Positions 12,141 to 24,445 of a stretch of 64,000 bases of DNA are shown here, piece by piece. Numbering within the stretch: the first letter of the stretch is position 1; every line of letters begins with the position of its first letter. The position numbers and the translations under genes are program-made. The notes beneath the pieces are model-generated. The model was not told the origin of the DNA. It saw only the letters and a program-made list of their open reading frames with translations, and ran no database searches. This DNA is from Cotesia glomerata. Its lineage: Eukaryota > Arthropoda > Insecta > Hymenoptera > Braconidae. The stretch spans positions 30,615,152-30,679,151 of the forward strand of contig NC_058160.1 of assembly GCF_020080835.1 (NCBI RefSeq). The letters are read 5' to 3'.

Positions 12141-13155
12141 TTAAAAATGAAGATATAAATATTCTTCAGAAAAAAGAGCGCACGCTTATAAAATATCAAT
12201 AAATTTATAAAAAATTTGTCATTATTTTGTAAATAGAGGGTAATTATGTTAAAAAAATATTTTAATCAAAATATTGAATAATATGTATATGTAAAATGTA
12301 TATAAAAGTAACAAAATAATTTAAAGCGAGGAGCAATTTGTTGGCACTCTCATCTCACCTGCTATAATTGAAGAGGCAAATTGTAGATCCCTAAGGCTCG
12401 TCGGCAAACATGCCCCAAGTCTCTGTGATCTTTAACGCTAATCAGACGCGCACCCTAGGACAATTATCTCACTCCGCTTTTATCCGTCTACTGAGTATCT
12501 TCACGGCAATAATGCAGGTGCAGCCAATCGAGGTAGACGGGTATCAAGCTACTATCTTCTTCCACCTCCTGTGCCTCGGTCCAGTCTTTGCTAAACAGAT
12601 TCTCGTTATATTTTTATCCCCTTTTTAAATAATCTTGGACTAACAAGTCTCTAACTTTTTCTCATCCACTTTTAATATACATCTATATCTTCTAAGGGAA
12701 GATTATCGCCGAAGGATTTAATTTATATCCACCAGAGATACAAAAATTAATTACCAGGTAATAAGCAATTTGTTTTAATAACTCTATAAAATATATATAT
12801 ATATAACAAATACATCTATTAAAATGTCTTTTTATTTTATTTTTTAATTTGATAAGTTTTAAGCATAAAAATTACGCATGTATACATAATTGTTTTTATT
12901 TGCTCGATAAATTTATTTTTCTTCATTTTATTTATTATAAATACTTTTTTTCAATAAGTAAAATGATATTAAATATATGATATATGATATATATTTATTT
13001 ATATTATATATGTATATCAATATGGTTGTGCATTCAGGCATTTGTCTGTTACAAAATGTATTTTTACTTATATATTTGTTTTTACTTGTCAGCATGACAA
13101 TTACTTACTAGTGTTTAATCCTTATTAATTGATAATTATTTTATTGTAATTATTA

Positions 13156-13196
<41 letters not shown>

Positions 13197-13307
13197 CGTT
13201 AAACTAATATCGAAATAAATTTTTAGACATTTTAGACTGTAAACACTACAGTAGTTTCAAGATTATTATCTTGCTATTGATAAAACTCTTTTTGATATTT
13301 CTTCTTC
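12141..13307. other. Intergenic region with a GC-richer island
   Basis: Mostly AT-rich with (ATT)n near 13150-13190. A GC-richer block at about 12330-12640 includes two CACCTG-type E-boxes (near 12357 and 12520) and a 72-codon open frame that I do not recognise and do not support as a gene. The block may be a regulatory element or decayed exon. Confidence 0.45.
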
Positions 13308-16300
13308 TTAAAGTTTTTTGTACCAGAAGAGATAGTACTCTCCTTGGCTTATTTCAAGATCATCCACACCTAATTAAAATAAAATAAACACTATTAATAT
13401 TTATAAAATTATATTTCAAATAATTGATAATTTTTTTTTTTAATGAATTAATTTTAGAAAGTTATTTTTTAAAAATTGCATTTATAATTTAAAAAATTTT
13501 TTAAAGATTAAAATGTTTTTTTTAATCAAATTAATTTAGATATTTAATAATTTTTCTAACAAATAATTTATGGTAAAAAAAATTGACAAGTAGAAATTTT
13601 GAAAAATTACAAAAGCAATTTTTTGGAGTTTGTTTTAAATTTTTTCATAAAAATTTATAATCAAATTAAAAAAATAAAAATTTATTATTTTTGGGAAAAA
13701 TGAAGAGATTTAAAACAAATATTTGTTTTAAACTTTTTTTATGTTAAAGAAGATGATAGTAAAAAATAAAAATGAAATGAGAAAATTTATCATCATTAAT
13801 CGGAGCGGGTGATATTTGAAACTCGGGAAGCTAAGTACTAAGTATAGTATAATAGATGATAATAATTAAAGTAATACCTCCAGGAGCGACGAGTTGATTA
13901 CCCGGCGGAGAAGATAAGTCCGGCGGGGATGTGAGTCTGTAAAGTAGCCAATAATGATATGACATGGGTTCCTCTTTATAACCCGCAAGAGTATGAACAT
14001 AATGGCCGTTAGGCCACTCAGACGCTGAAAATTGAAAATGCGGAGACATCTCGGCGGCAAGTAGCATAACTCCGTAAAATGTTTCATTTTTAGGGGCTGT
14101 TACTGTCAAATGATAAGTTTCATTAGTTCCAACCCACAGAGTGTACGAAATATTAACCAGCTGATGAGGAGTTGTCTGGGTGGATACTTTTGACCCGGTC
14201 AATTCATAAGCGCTCGTATTTGTCTCGGCATTTACGGCTGTGCTTGATGATATGAAATTGTCGTTGAAGTTATCTGTCAAACGGTAAGATCATTAATTTA
14301 TAATGAAAATTAAGTTAGTCGACATTTCAAAATTTTTAGAAATTTTTTTTTTTTTAAATTCACTTAAAAAAAATTTTAAAAAAAATTTCACATGTAAGAA
14401 ACTTGAAAAACTATGAATGCAATTTTTTATAAATATCTTTTTAGTTGTAATTTAATTAATAAAAAAAAATCAAAAATTTCTAGACGTCTGCTAACTTCAG
14501 TGTCATAATTTACTAGCCAAATTTCAATTTCACTTATGAGATGCTCAATTACTTTAACTGAAACTTTCAATGATCATTTCAAATTTTTTTCTTCGTTTCA
14601 GTCATTATTCATTTTTGGAAAAAAACCACTGGAATGTCATAGTGATTGCACATTAAAATTTACAATGAATATTAGCTAGAATAATCACAGGGATAAAAGG
14701 TACGGGCCAATCTGATGAAATTTGAAATCTGTACAAATCTAAACAATACTCCCATTAAATTTCAAGTCTAGATCTCTAAAAATACAATTCTATGAAGTGC
14801 CCAGCGGAGCGGGCGGGTAACAGCTAGTAATTTATAAATTATTAAATGCTAATGTCAATTTTTTTAATTTTGATAACTAATCAATTTTAATTTTTAATCT
14901 ATTAAATTTTTTTTCATAATAATTTAATTGTTATAAAATTATGAAATAATTTTTAATATCTGTCAAATTCATTAATGATATATAAATGAGCAGACACTCT
15001 AAAATTTGATGATTTTTATTTTTAAAAAATAAACTAGGTCTAGAAAATGATTTATAAAAAATTGCACCTATAATTTTTTAAAGCTTCTAAAAATGGAATT
15101 TTTAAAATAAATTTTTCTTCTTGCTACAATTTATTACTTGAAAAATTTAATTTCATCAGTATCATAAATAATTATTATAATTAAAAATAATAAATAAATT
15201 TACTTACTATTAGGAATGAGACCAGGAAGTGTGTTGTTGCTTAGCAGGCAGTTTAAGCTTCTAATATTAATAAGACTCTTGGGAATAATTCCAAGAATGA
15301 CTTGGGCAGTTAAATAAACATCTTGATCAAAAGAACCGTCAAGCTGCTGACGCGATATCAGCCATGACAATGCTGCTGATCTGTTCCAATTGTCTGCGGG
15401 TTCGTTTTCCACTTGTTTGAGCGCCTGCATTGCCAGAGCGGTCGTCCGTAAATCACCAAAGCTTCCGTCCAGTCTCTGACGTTTTGTTAAACTCATTGCT
15501 GGCTTCCGCACAAAGTGACCGAGATTCCGGTGTCTGTGGTCCTGGATAATACATCTTAACGCCAGAACTACCATTGCGATTGTATCTGCAATTAAAATGC
15601 TCATTGTAATCCTTCATTCTTTAATTAAAATACCACTTCAATGGATTCCTGACCTAAAAACTTTTTTTAATCTCATTTAACTTTTTGAATTTACAACTTT
15701 TTACTTCATTTTTTAACTTTTAACTTTTTATTAAAAAAAAAATTTTTTTTTTTTTAGATTCTGGATTAAATATTAAATTTAAATTTAAATAAGATTTGTA
15801 TTGATATCTGGCGAATTAAATAGAGTTCAAGTGATGCTTCTGACATTGGTCTGTGCCAAAATTCACCCACTTAAGTGTTTTCTACAATAAAATACATATT
15901 TTTACAGCTGTAAGTACTATTCACGTAATTTATATTCAATATTATATCCCTAAAAATTTTTTTTTTTTATTTATTTATTTTATTTTTTTTTTACTTATTT
16001 AGGCAATATATATATAAAATTAAATAACATTAATTAAAATTTACTTGGAGAAAAACGAAAAAAAAAACTTGATAAAGTTATAAAAAAATTTTTTTTATTT
16101 TCTTTCTAGATAAAAAAAATATAAAAGAAGAGATTAATTATTAAAAATTGTAAAGAAAAATTAAGACAATTAGTAAATTAAAAAAAAAAAAAAAAACTCT
16201 TACCAATATTATGATACTGAACAGCATTAGTAATATCTAAAAGTCTTCCAATTTGTCGTTTCCTAATATGAGCTTGAGCACTGCAGGCAGCTAAAGTAGT

Positions 16301-16903
16301 CAATGCAAAATCATAATCTACAGGCGGTGCGTGATGTTGAAGCGTCCCTATTAAATCATGACCGTGGAATTGTCGAGGATCCATACACAGAGCATTCAAA
16401 GCAAGAGTATAACGAGCTAGACTTGTTTCTGAAAATCCTACTTCTCTATGCCTGGATAGTAATGTCAAATTATCAGTAAATATATTATATAATAATAATA
16501 TTATAATAATAGATAATACCTCCAGAGCAAGATAACAATCTCCAATTCCAACTGCTTGTTACTCAGTTGTAGCTCGACAGACACAGATGAGGGATTATTG
16601 TCAGTACGAGACAAGTTTGCTAACCTGAGAGCCAGAAGGACCCAGTGGGTGTTGTTGAACCACCCAGCGTCTTGATCTCTTTGGTACCATAGCCACATAG
16701 TGGCACGCGATACCATCGACTCAACCTCCGCCTCCGTAGGACGTGACTCCACGTTGCTTCCTAATCAATCAATCGGATTGGACGTTTTATTGAGGATAAT
16801 GTCTCTGTTAAGGTATCTTTTTATTTTTACCAATTCGGATTATAAGTTTACCTTGGCAACAAGCGAAAACAGACGCCAACACGATCAGCACAACAGCTCC
16901 CAT
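13308..16903 (-). CDS. Transcobalamin/gastric intrinsic factor-like secreted protein
   Basis: Six minus-strand exons in transcription order: 16903-16852, 16760-16520, 16451-16204, 15585-15208, 14273-13878, 13369-13308. Every junction agrees in phase and the sum is 458 aa. Residues 1-18 are a signal peptide (MGAVVLIVLASVFACC). The middle shows alpha/alpha-barrel repeats of the cobalamin-binding family (TTALAMQAL, and LDGSF twice in QRLDGSFGDLRTTAL and QQLDGSFDQDVYLTAQ). The C-terminal DUF4430-like beta domain has NGHYVHTLAG, YHYWLLYRL, PPDLSSPPGNQLV and VDDLEISQGEYYLFWY. Vertebrate relatives bind vitamin B12 outside cells; insect members (CG3556 type) are uncharacterised, so B12 binding here is inferred. 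Length fits the family. A dispersed repeat and a small MITE sit in the 14274-15207 intron. Confidence 0.9.
14301..14510. mobile_element. Short palindromic MITE in an intron
   Basis: Left end TAATGAAAATTAAGTTAGTC and right end GCTAACTTCAGTGTCATAATT are near inverses, around an A/T-rich centre. A related element lies at 19355-19537. It is inside the intron between exons 4 and 5 of the transcobalamin-like gene and has no coding content. Confidence 0.6.
14640..14829 (-). repeat. Dispersed repeat fragment with GC-rich end
   Basis: Read on the minus strand it starts ACTAGCTGTTACCCGCCCGC, then CTCCGCTGGGCACTTCATAG, and continues AT-rich past GGCCCGTACC. A GC-rich head of this kind next to CTAGCTGTTACC recurs in insect transposon-derived repeats. 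I cannot assign LINE, SINE or Helitron class. It lies in the same intron as the MITE at 14301-14510. Confidence 0.5.
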
Positions 16904-18244
16904 GCTTGCTCTTCCCCACATTATTTATCTTTACAAAAAAATAAGTTTTTTTTTATTAGTAATAACTAATTAGTGTTTTTATTGTCTTTGTTATTTCAAA
17001 TAGTAGACTGTTGTTAAGGAAGTATAGACAAGATCGATATCACCCCGCGATGTCTGGCAAGCCCTTCTTGACTTTCATCCCCTATGGCTTGTTATTTCCA
17101 AGAATCTCTTGCACTAATTAATTATTTAGTCCCTTCAACTTCTTCAGTTGTCAGTTTTTTTTTTTTTTTTTTTCTATTTTTTTAACATTTAAAATTTTAC
17201 TAAATAATTTTTATTAAAAGATTTAGTTCATTTTTTTCAAGTAAAAATTTTTAATTAATTAAAATTTTTAATTTTACAAATAATAAATTTTTTTTATAAT
17301 TTATAAATAAAAATTGAGTTAATATAAATATAAATAAAATGTTTTGTACTTACGTTTAAACAGAAGTACTTGACAATATTTAACTAAAAAGTACTCGAAA
17401 AATGAAATCAATAAGGGCTGAAGGTAAAAACGATGTAACTGGATAATTATAATATAATAATAATAATAATAACTTTATTTACTATTTTAAACCGTAGAGA
17501 GTAAATATTTAAAAACGGGTAAAACAAAGGTAAGTGTGGGGAGGCCTGTTGTTGAGTGACGATGACGACCGCGAGGACCACACAGTGGTGAAAAAAAAGG
17601 GTGATGAGCGTCGCGTCGTCACGTCGCGGTCTTTCGCGATACACGTTGCGCCTGCTTGGTGAATGCGCAATGCAGACTAAGTTCACTAGTGAAATTCAGA
17701 GCAGTTCTGAGCTGGCTATGATATCACCAACGGGGGTTCGAAGACCTTCTCCAACTTCCCCGCCTTCAACTCGCGTTTTAAACTTCAACCCTCATACTCA
17801 TGCTCGCCACCCAACTCATCTCTCTAATGTATTCATAAATCATCTATCTCTTTTTTTACTATTTTTAAAGTTTACCTAGTGTAATTTCGCCCGTCTCCGA
17901 CATTTCCTCTCGGTATTACTCACTTTTATTTTTTAATATACTTCTGAGTAGAAAAAAATTCATTTCACGTTTCAATGGTCGTTATTTATTTTTTTTTCCA
18001 TTTTTAATTAAATATCTGATTATATAAAATCAATAATTCTTACAAAAAATAGTTAAACTAAAAATTTCCAGAGATATTTTCAATAATTATTATAATTACG
18101 ATAGATTATAAATACTTAATCATTTATTTATATTTAAAAAACATTTTTAATCGACTGAGCTAGAGGATTTGCGTAATAAAAAAAATAGTTGTCAATTTTG
18201 TATATAAAAATTTATCGAAATTGTTTTAGTGATTAAAAGTAGTA
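16904..18244. other. Upstream region of the transcobalamin-like gene and 3' side of PAGR1
   Basis: AT-rich DNA with a T(19) tract near 17160 and one GC-richer island at about 17520-17830 containing CpG-rich words (GCGTCGCGTCGTCACGTCGC). The island probably marks the promoter or 5' UTR of the minus-strand transcobalamin-like gene. A plus-strand 92-codon frame here shows no recognisable domain and is not called. Confidence 0.4.
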
Positions 18245-18999
18245 CTACGAAGGATGTAACTTAATATTTTGAGAATTAGGATCTAGTTTTTTGGGACTTA
18301 AGCTTATTTCTTGTTGTTCTTGGCGTCTGTGACGCATTATCGTCGACAGTGCGCCGTTGAAACTCGCGGTCTTCTTTTTAGCGCTGCCTTTGGGAGTTGC
18401 TTCGCCCACTCTTCTTACAGGTAGTCGTGGAGAAGACATCTCGTCCATAAAATCAAAGTTATCTTTCTCTTCAATTCTTTAAATAATTTATTAATTTAAT
18501 TAATTTAAAATTTCAGCAATAATATAAAATTATGACACTGAAATTAAGAGACAGCTGTCAATATTTTGGATTTTTATGATTACTAAATTATTATTGAGAA
18601 AATTTTAATAAAAAAATTTTAAAAAATCAGCTGTCTAATAATTTTAAATTTATTATTAACAAATAATTAATTTTTCTTACTTGTAATCTGACAATTCATG
18701 GTCAGGTTGATGACTACTGAGAGGTATTGGTGATGGTCCTCTTCTGCCGGGGCATTTCCACTCTAATTCTAGACACTGTTTATTGCACTCCATTTTATTT
18801 ATCATATTTAACAAGCTTTCTGGTTTAAGACACCAGTCATCCTGTAAAATAAATAAAATTAGTTGATAAATAAATTTATTATCAGAAGTGTCAAAAAATA
18901 AAGCAGAAAAAAAATTCAATTTAAAAATACCTTTGAAATAACTTCGTATTTTTCTTCATCGGAGCAATCAACGTACCAATCTTCTTCATTTAACTCCAT
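18245..18999 (-). CDS. Pa1: PAXIP1-associated glutamate-rich protein 1 (PAGR1/PA1) homologue
   Basis: Three minus-strand exons, 18999-18931, 18841-18681 and 18476-18245, join in phase to give 153 aa. The N-terminus MELNEEDWYVDCSDEEKY matches the conserved EDWxVxCSDEE start of PA1. The middle has the family pattern CLELEWKCPGRRGPSPIP followed by an acidic FDFMDE segment. The basic C-terminal part carries the LSTIMRHRR helix (compare LSDMKRH in vertebrates). PA1 is a small subunit of MLL3/MLL4 (Trr in Drosophila) H3K4 methyltransferase complexes with PTIP and acts in the nucleus at enhancers. Third-exon entry uses AAAG/A, which keeps the frame. It is shorter than vertebrate PA1 (about 250 aa), mostly because the acidic linker is reduced. 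Confidence 0.85.
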
Positions 19000-20483
19000 A
19001 TTTACTTGGTTGTTATGATTGATAAATAAGATTATTAGTGTCAAAACAATTTTTTTGCAGGGTTGTTGTTTTTAACTTAACCTGCAACATCACAACATAC
19101 ACAACATCTCCGACTAGTGCTGCCCTCACCATCTCATAATTTAAACAAGTAGCGTTTAAACTTTTGCACGATATAAAAATTTATCGCTGCTAATAAATAT
19201 CATTTTTAGTCGATGATGTTAATATCAAAATAATCTTAGTACTCAGATTAAAGTTTATGAAGTTAAAAAATTATATTTTTAAAATATTATAGTAAAGTTT
19301 AACTTTTACAGCTGATGTAATTAATTATTTTTGACAGTTTATAGTGAAATTTTTTAATGAAAATTAAGTTAGCCGATGTGTAAAAATTAGAAAAAATTTT
19401 TTTAATTGAAAAAATGCCGACAAAAAAAAAGAAATAAAAATTGTCATTTATTAAAAACTTTAAAAACTGTTCTAATTTAATTATTAGAAAAAAATAAAAA
19501 AATTAAATACGTCGGCTAACACTTAAGTATCATAATTTTTGAAGAAAAATTTAAAATAAAAAAAAAAAATGGCGTCTATGGTGAAGAAGAAAATTATGAA
19601 AAGAAGGTTTGTACTTTTTTATTAAATTTTATGAATATTAATTATGGAAATTAAATCAACTGATATGTGAAAATTATGAAAATTAATGTAGCACATATTT
19701 AATAATTTTAAAAATTTATAAACAAAAAAATTATGGCAAAAAAAATAAGAAAAAAAAAGTGACATTTAGAGATTAAAAAAAAAAAAAATAAAAAATGCAA
19801 TTTTTTTAAAATAATTTTTTGGAACAAATCTTTTTGTTAAATAAAATTAAAAAATTTTCAAGTAACAGCTAACTTGTAGGTCATGTGAAAATTTTTATAA
19901 TTTATTATATTATTGAAAAAAATTAAAAAGAAAAATTGACATGTAGAAAATTTGAAAAATTCTAAGTGAAATAATTTTTAAAACTTTTGTAATAAATAAA
20001 ATATAGAAAAAAAAAATTAATATATAATTTTTTTAAAAATCAAAACTAGAATATCAGTAAAGTTGTCCAACACCAACTATTAAATATGTGATAAATGATA
20101 GCATATATAGAACTTTAAATAATGTAAACAAATACTTGAATGCATATAAAATAATAAGTGAAAATCGATTAAACAATTGCGAGGTTTGAGTAAACATAAC
20201 AAGTTATTTTCGAGGATAACAATCAACTGTACTCGGTTTATAAATTTTTTCTTCGTTCTTGCAGAACTGGACATTGTCAACAATAATTACCACCGAGTGT
20301 CAAACTGACACGAACAAATAGACAGATATCTAGATGATGATGGCCATTCGATAAAAGTACCTTTCATACTGATTTCTGCGCACTCGATCGTCGTTCTTCT
20401 TCAGCTATGGCCAGGATTATCATCAACCTAAAACTAATTAACTAAAAATATTTAACTATGAGTAATTATTTAAACCAGAAAAA
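19000..20483. other. Intergenic region between PAGR1 and the gustatory receptor
   Basis: Divergent spacer, AT-rich, with a MITE at 19355-19537 and several related decayed fragments to about 20050. A slightly GC-richer block at 20270-20420 precedes the receptor start codon and may hold its promoter. No coding exon supported. Confidence 0.5.
19355..19537. mobile_element. Short palindromic MITE, relative of 14301-14510
   Basis: Left TAATGAAAATTAAGTTAGCC and right GTCGGCTAACACTTAAGTAT...CATAATT are inverse of each other and match the ends of the element at 14301-14510. No open frame. Confidence 0.6.
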
Positions 20484-23066
20484 ATGAATAAAGTAACAAA
20501 GTCAGATCTTTATCAAGGATTATTTCCGATTTATCATCTAAGTAAAGTGCTGGGTTTATTACCAGTGCGGTTTGTTCGTCAGCGAAGTGATCGTTACCTC
20601 GGAAGCATTTATATAATTGATATCGTGTACGGGTGAGTAAACAAATTTAGTTTGGTATGAATTATAAATAAATATTTAATTATTTGAGTACGAGAAGCGT
20701 TTGCTTGCTCGTACTTTTTTCAGTCGCTGAAGCATGGGGTCTCTGGCGAGATCTCAGAGACGGCTGGGAAAACAGCACCAGGTTGAAACATCAAACAGCG
20801 TTGAATATTACTATTGGTGACGTTACTGCTGTTGCTCTATTAGCAGCCGCTGGAGTTCTTGGTGCTCCTTTTAGATGGAAACATATTCGTGAAATAATGG
20901 CCCGGCTTATTCATGCACGTAAATTAATATTATGATAATCTATATTATTAAGAGAATAAGAAAAATTTTTTAGTAAAATTTAGTGTCATTACAATTTATT
21001 ATAATAAGTATTTAGGCCGCTAAATACATAATTAAGAAATGACCTTGTATCTTGAGAACTATTGACATTTTTAATGATATAAGCTCACCCTGATGTTAAA
21101 CTAATCAAGACCTTTTGAGTACCCACATCAATTTTTCATATATTTTATATATTTATATATATTATATATATATGTATATATGAAAAATATATCAAAAATG
21201 CATGTGGGTACTCAAATGAAAGCTCTTGATGAGTGTAACATCGGGATGAGCTTATATCTTTAATATATATATTATATATATGTATATATGAAAAATATAT
21301 AAAAAATTGATGTGGGTACTCAAATGAAAGCTCTTGATTAGTGTAACATCAGGGTGAGCTTATAACTTTAAAAACGTCAATATTTAAAAAAGTACAGTGT
21401 AATTTAACAAAATTCATTATTTAATAAAACAAAATTTTATTTTTTTATGGTTCACTAGTTACAGCAGTCACATAGTGACTGCAAGGTTGCTATTAAAATA
21501 ATAATTTATTATTATTTAAAAATTTAAATTGCAGGCGGACGAACGTCTCGGCTATATAACTCCCAAAAAAACTCAAAGATTCGCTATTATTTTATCCATA
21601 TCTACAATGGTATTTTTAATAATCTTAGCGTCGCTTGACATATATTCGTGGGACCTTCAGACTAAAATGAAGCGAAAAATGCCAGACAAAGGACCGATAA
21701 ATTACTCCCCGCTTTATTTCTTTTATTTGCAAGCATTATTTACAGAGATCCAATATACAATAGCGACTTACAATTTATACGAACGTTTTATAAGACTCAA
21801 TAAAAATCTGGAAAATTTACTCAAGAACAGCAAGACCTATTTACGGAGAGATATTGACCTTGTGAGCGAGGATAAATTTCCAATGACTATCCTCAAGTCG
21901 GAAGCTAGTGGCGGAAGCAATAAACATGACCGAAGACTCTTCAGGACTCCTAAAATATCCGGATGGACAGCTGAAGAACGCGGTAAACAATTACTCTGTT
22001 ATTTACTATTGTTAATTTGAATATTTATTATTTTGTTATTTTTAGAGTCTCGAGACGTGATGGACACGGTGATACAGCTGATTACTATTCACGCGTCGCT
22101 ATGCGATGTAAATAAACTGATAAACAAAGCTTTCGGATTGCCGATGTTGATTGTTGCGCTGACGGCGCTTTTTCACTTGATAATAACGCCGTATTTTCTC
22201 CTGATGGAGGCCAGCAGCGACAGAGAGACCTTTTTTATAATTGTCCAATGCTTGTGGTGTATTCTTCATGTCTATCGGGTAGTTGTCGTCGTTCAGCCGT
22301 GCTACGCAACGACTAATGAATCTCAAAAAACTGCTGTACTCACCAGCCAATTACTTACTTACTCTTGGCAAACAGAAATTCGTAAACAGCTTGAAATATT
22401 TTCACTACAAATTTTACACAGACCGCTTCATTTCACAGCTTGTGGACTTTTTTCACTGGACCGAGCTCTTGTTACTTCGGTGAAATTTATTGTTTAATAA
22501 TTTTATCAAAAAAAAAAAAAAATTTACTTGAATCAAGTAAATAATTTTTAATAACTCCATTTTCTTAATTTTGATAAATAAAATGTTAAATTAAGAAATT
22601 TTTCTTGGTTTAAGTAAATTTTACTTGATTCAAGAATTTTTTGTCTTGATTCAATTTTATTTTTTTTTTTCTGTATATTTACACATTTATAAATAAAAAA
22701 AAAAATTTACTTAAATCAAGTAAATAATTTTTAAGATTTTCATCTTTTTGGTTTGAGCTTAAAAATTTTTAAACTAAAAAATTTTACTTGATTAAAAAAT
22801 TTTTCATCTTGATTCAAGACAATGAACTTCTTCAAAATTATTTTCTCGGTTCAAGAATTTTTTTCTTGATTCAATTTAATTTAATTTTTTTATGTATACT
22901 TATTCTTAATAATTTATTTTAGATGGCCAGTGCAGTAACCACATATCTTGTTATTTTATTGCAATTTCAAAAAGCTGATGATACCAAAGACAGTACTAAT
23001 GTACTGAGAAATGCAACGTTACTATTAAAAAACGTCTCATCGACAGGAATCAAACTCATTACTTAA
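20484..23066 (+). CDS. Gustatory receptor, Gr43a-like
   Basis: Exons 20484-20632, 20689-20918, 21535-21982, 22046-22479 and 22923-23066 encode about 466 aa of a seven-transmembrane insect gustatory receptor. Clues: the N-terminal IYHLSKVLGLLPVRF; hydrophobic segments in each exon; FGLPMLIVALTALFHLI and YFLLMEASSDRE; then VVQPCYATTNESQKT; FTACGLFSLDRALVTS; and the C-terminal signature TYLVILLQFQ. The order and wording resemble Drosophila Gr43a and bee Gr3, fructose sensors on taste and brain neurons, so a sugar-receptor role is inferred. Oddity: exon 2 ends with one surplus base (phase 1), while exon 3 opens in phase 0 after its only usable AG. The gene is therefore either one base off by sequencing error, frameshifted, or spliced unusually. 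Introns 2 and 4 contain repeats. Confidence 0.85.
20990..21494 (-). repeat. Fold-back dispersed repeat, copy 2, internally duplicated
   Basis: Read on the minus strand it begins AGCAACCTTGCAGTCACTAT, as at 11826, and ends near CCTAAATACTTAT. The hairpin core with GAGTACCCACAT and its inverse occurs in duplicate, making this copy longer (about 505 bp). It fills most of intron 2 of the gustatory receptor gene. Confidence 0.75.
22500..22915. repeat. Two tandem AT-rich palindromic repeats in intron 4
   Basis: Two copies (about 22505-22680 and 22690-22905) carry repeated TTACTTGAATCAAGTAAAT and TTTTCTTGATTCAA words in inverse orientation, with A- and T-runs at the ends. A third relative lies at 54086-54260. 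They form most of intron 4 of the gustatory receptor gene. Confidence 0.6.
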
Positions 23067-23471
23067 ATAATTTCTTAATACTCCATTTTTAAATTATCTT
23101 GAATTTTAATTAATATTTAAATTAAATCTCTTAATTAATAAAATTTACATTTATGTGTATTGATAATAAATGAAATATTTTTGATGATTGGGAAAAATTA
23201 AAACAAAATAACACATAAAAGTCTTGTACAGTTATCAATTATTTTATCAATCAACTACAATGAAATTAGGTAATAAATTACAATTAAATTTTTTTTTTTT
23301 TTTTTTTTTTTTTTCCAGTAATAACTTTTAAGTCAATATTTAAACTGAATCATTAATGAATATTATTTATTTTTTATTTCAATAATTAATAATAAACTAA
23401 TAATAAAACTAATTAAATTACTATACAAATCCGGTCATTAATACGTGCCCAAAAATGATATCCATCACAGC

Positions 23472-23553
<82 letters not shown>

Positions 23554-24204
23554 TATGGATTGAAATGCATCAAAACATATTGGATTTCACCGCTTGACAA
23601 GAGAAGAAAATATACCGATACATACGGGTATCATTTTGCACATTTTTTATAATTTTTTCTTATAGATACATGCAAGTATTCCATTCAAAATACATATGTA
23701 CAATATTTATTTTTTTTTATCAATATTTTATATATATAATATATATATGTATGTATGTACTAAAACTACATTTATTTTCTCATTACGATTACGATGTTAT
23801 CTATTAAACACCAATTCTATATATGCATTGTCGTAAAAATATCATTATCATTATTAGCCTAGTAATAAATATTCGACCGATAATACGATCTTAATACATA
23901 ATTATTTATCCTTTTTGTTTATGGGTACCCAAGCTGCAACTAGGTATGTGTGTTGACTTATATTTTACATTAATATGATGATAAATGAGTAGAATGTGTC
24001 GAGTGGAATCTAATCTAATTTCTATCTAATAATTTATTAAAATTTGGTATGATTTATAATTTTCACTGATAATATTAATTATATAAATTTTTTTTCAATA
24101 ATAAATAATTAAATATATTAATTTTGAATCCAAATAAAATCAAATAAATAATCATCATCATTATTATTATTATTATTATTAATACCTAAAATTTCGGTGT
24201 TGCA
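23067..24204. other. Spacer between convergent gustatory receptor and MTMR genes
   Basis: AT-rich, with a T(24) run near 23290, a (TA)n microsatellite at about 23476-23549 and (ATT)n near 24160-24182. It holds the 3' UTRs of the two convergent genes. AATAAA words such as the one near 23166 could serve the receptor. Nothing else recognised. Confidence 0.55.
23476..23549. repeat. (TA)n microsatellite
   Basis: About 37 uninterrupted TA dinucleotides. Confidence 0.95.
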
Positions 24205-24414
24205 TTAATTGACAACCTGACCACTTGCTACCGAACTAGTGGTTTGATTTTTTTGGTAATTTATTGCTAGCGTCTCAGCACACCCGTTATCCTTAGAAAT
24301 ATGATTAGTGAGCTTGGACTTTGTACCGACAAAGGTTATTTCGGAATTAGAGGGTGTTGTATCTACAGAAGAGTAATTACTGTCCAGGTGCTTACTTGCA
24401 GCCGCCGTTGCTGA

Positions 24415-24445
<31 letters not shown>

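Noticed and set aside
17733..17748. GGGGTTCGAAGACC, tRNA B-box-like
   Set aside because: No matching A-box, acceptor stem or cloverleaf around it.
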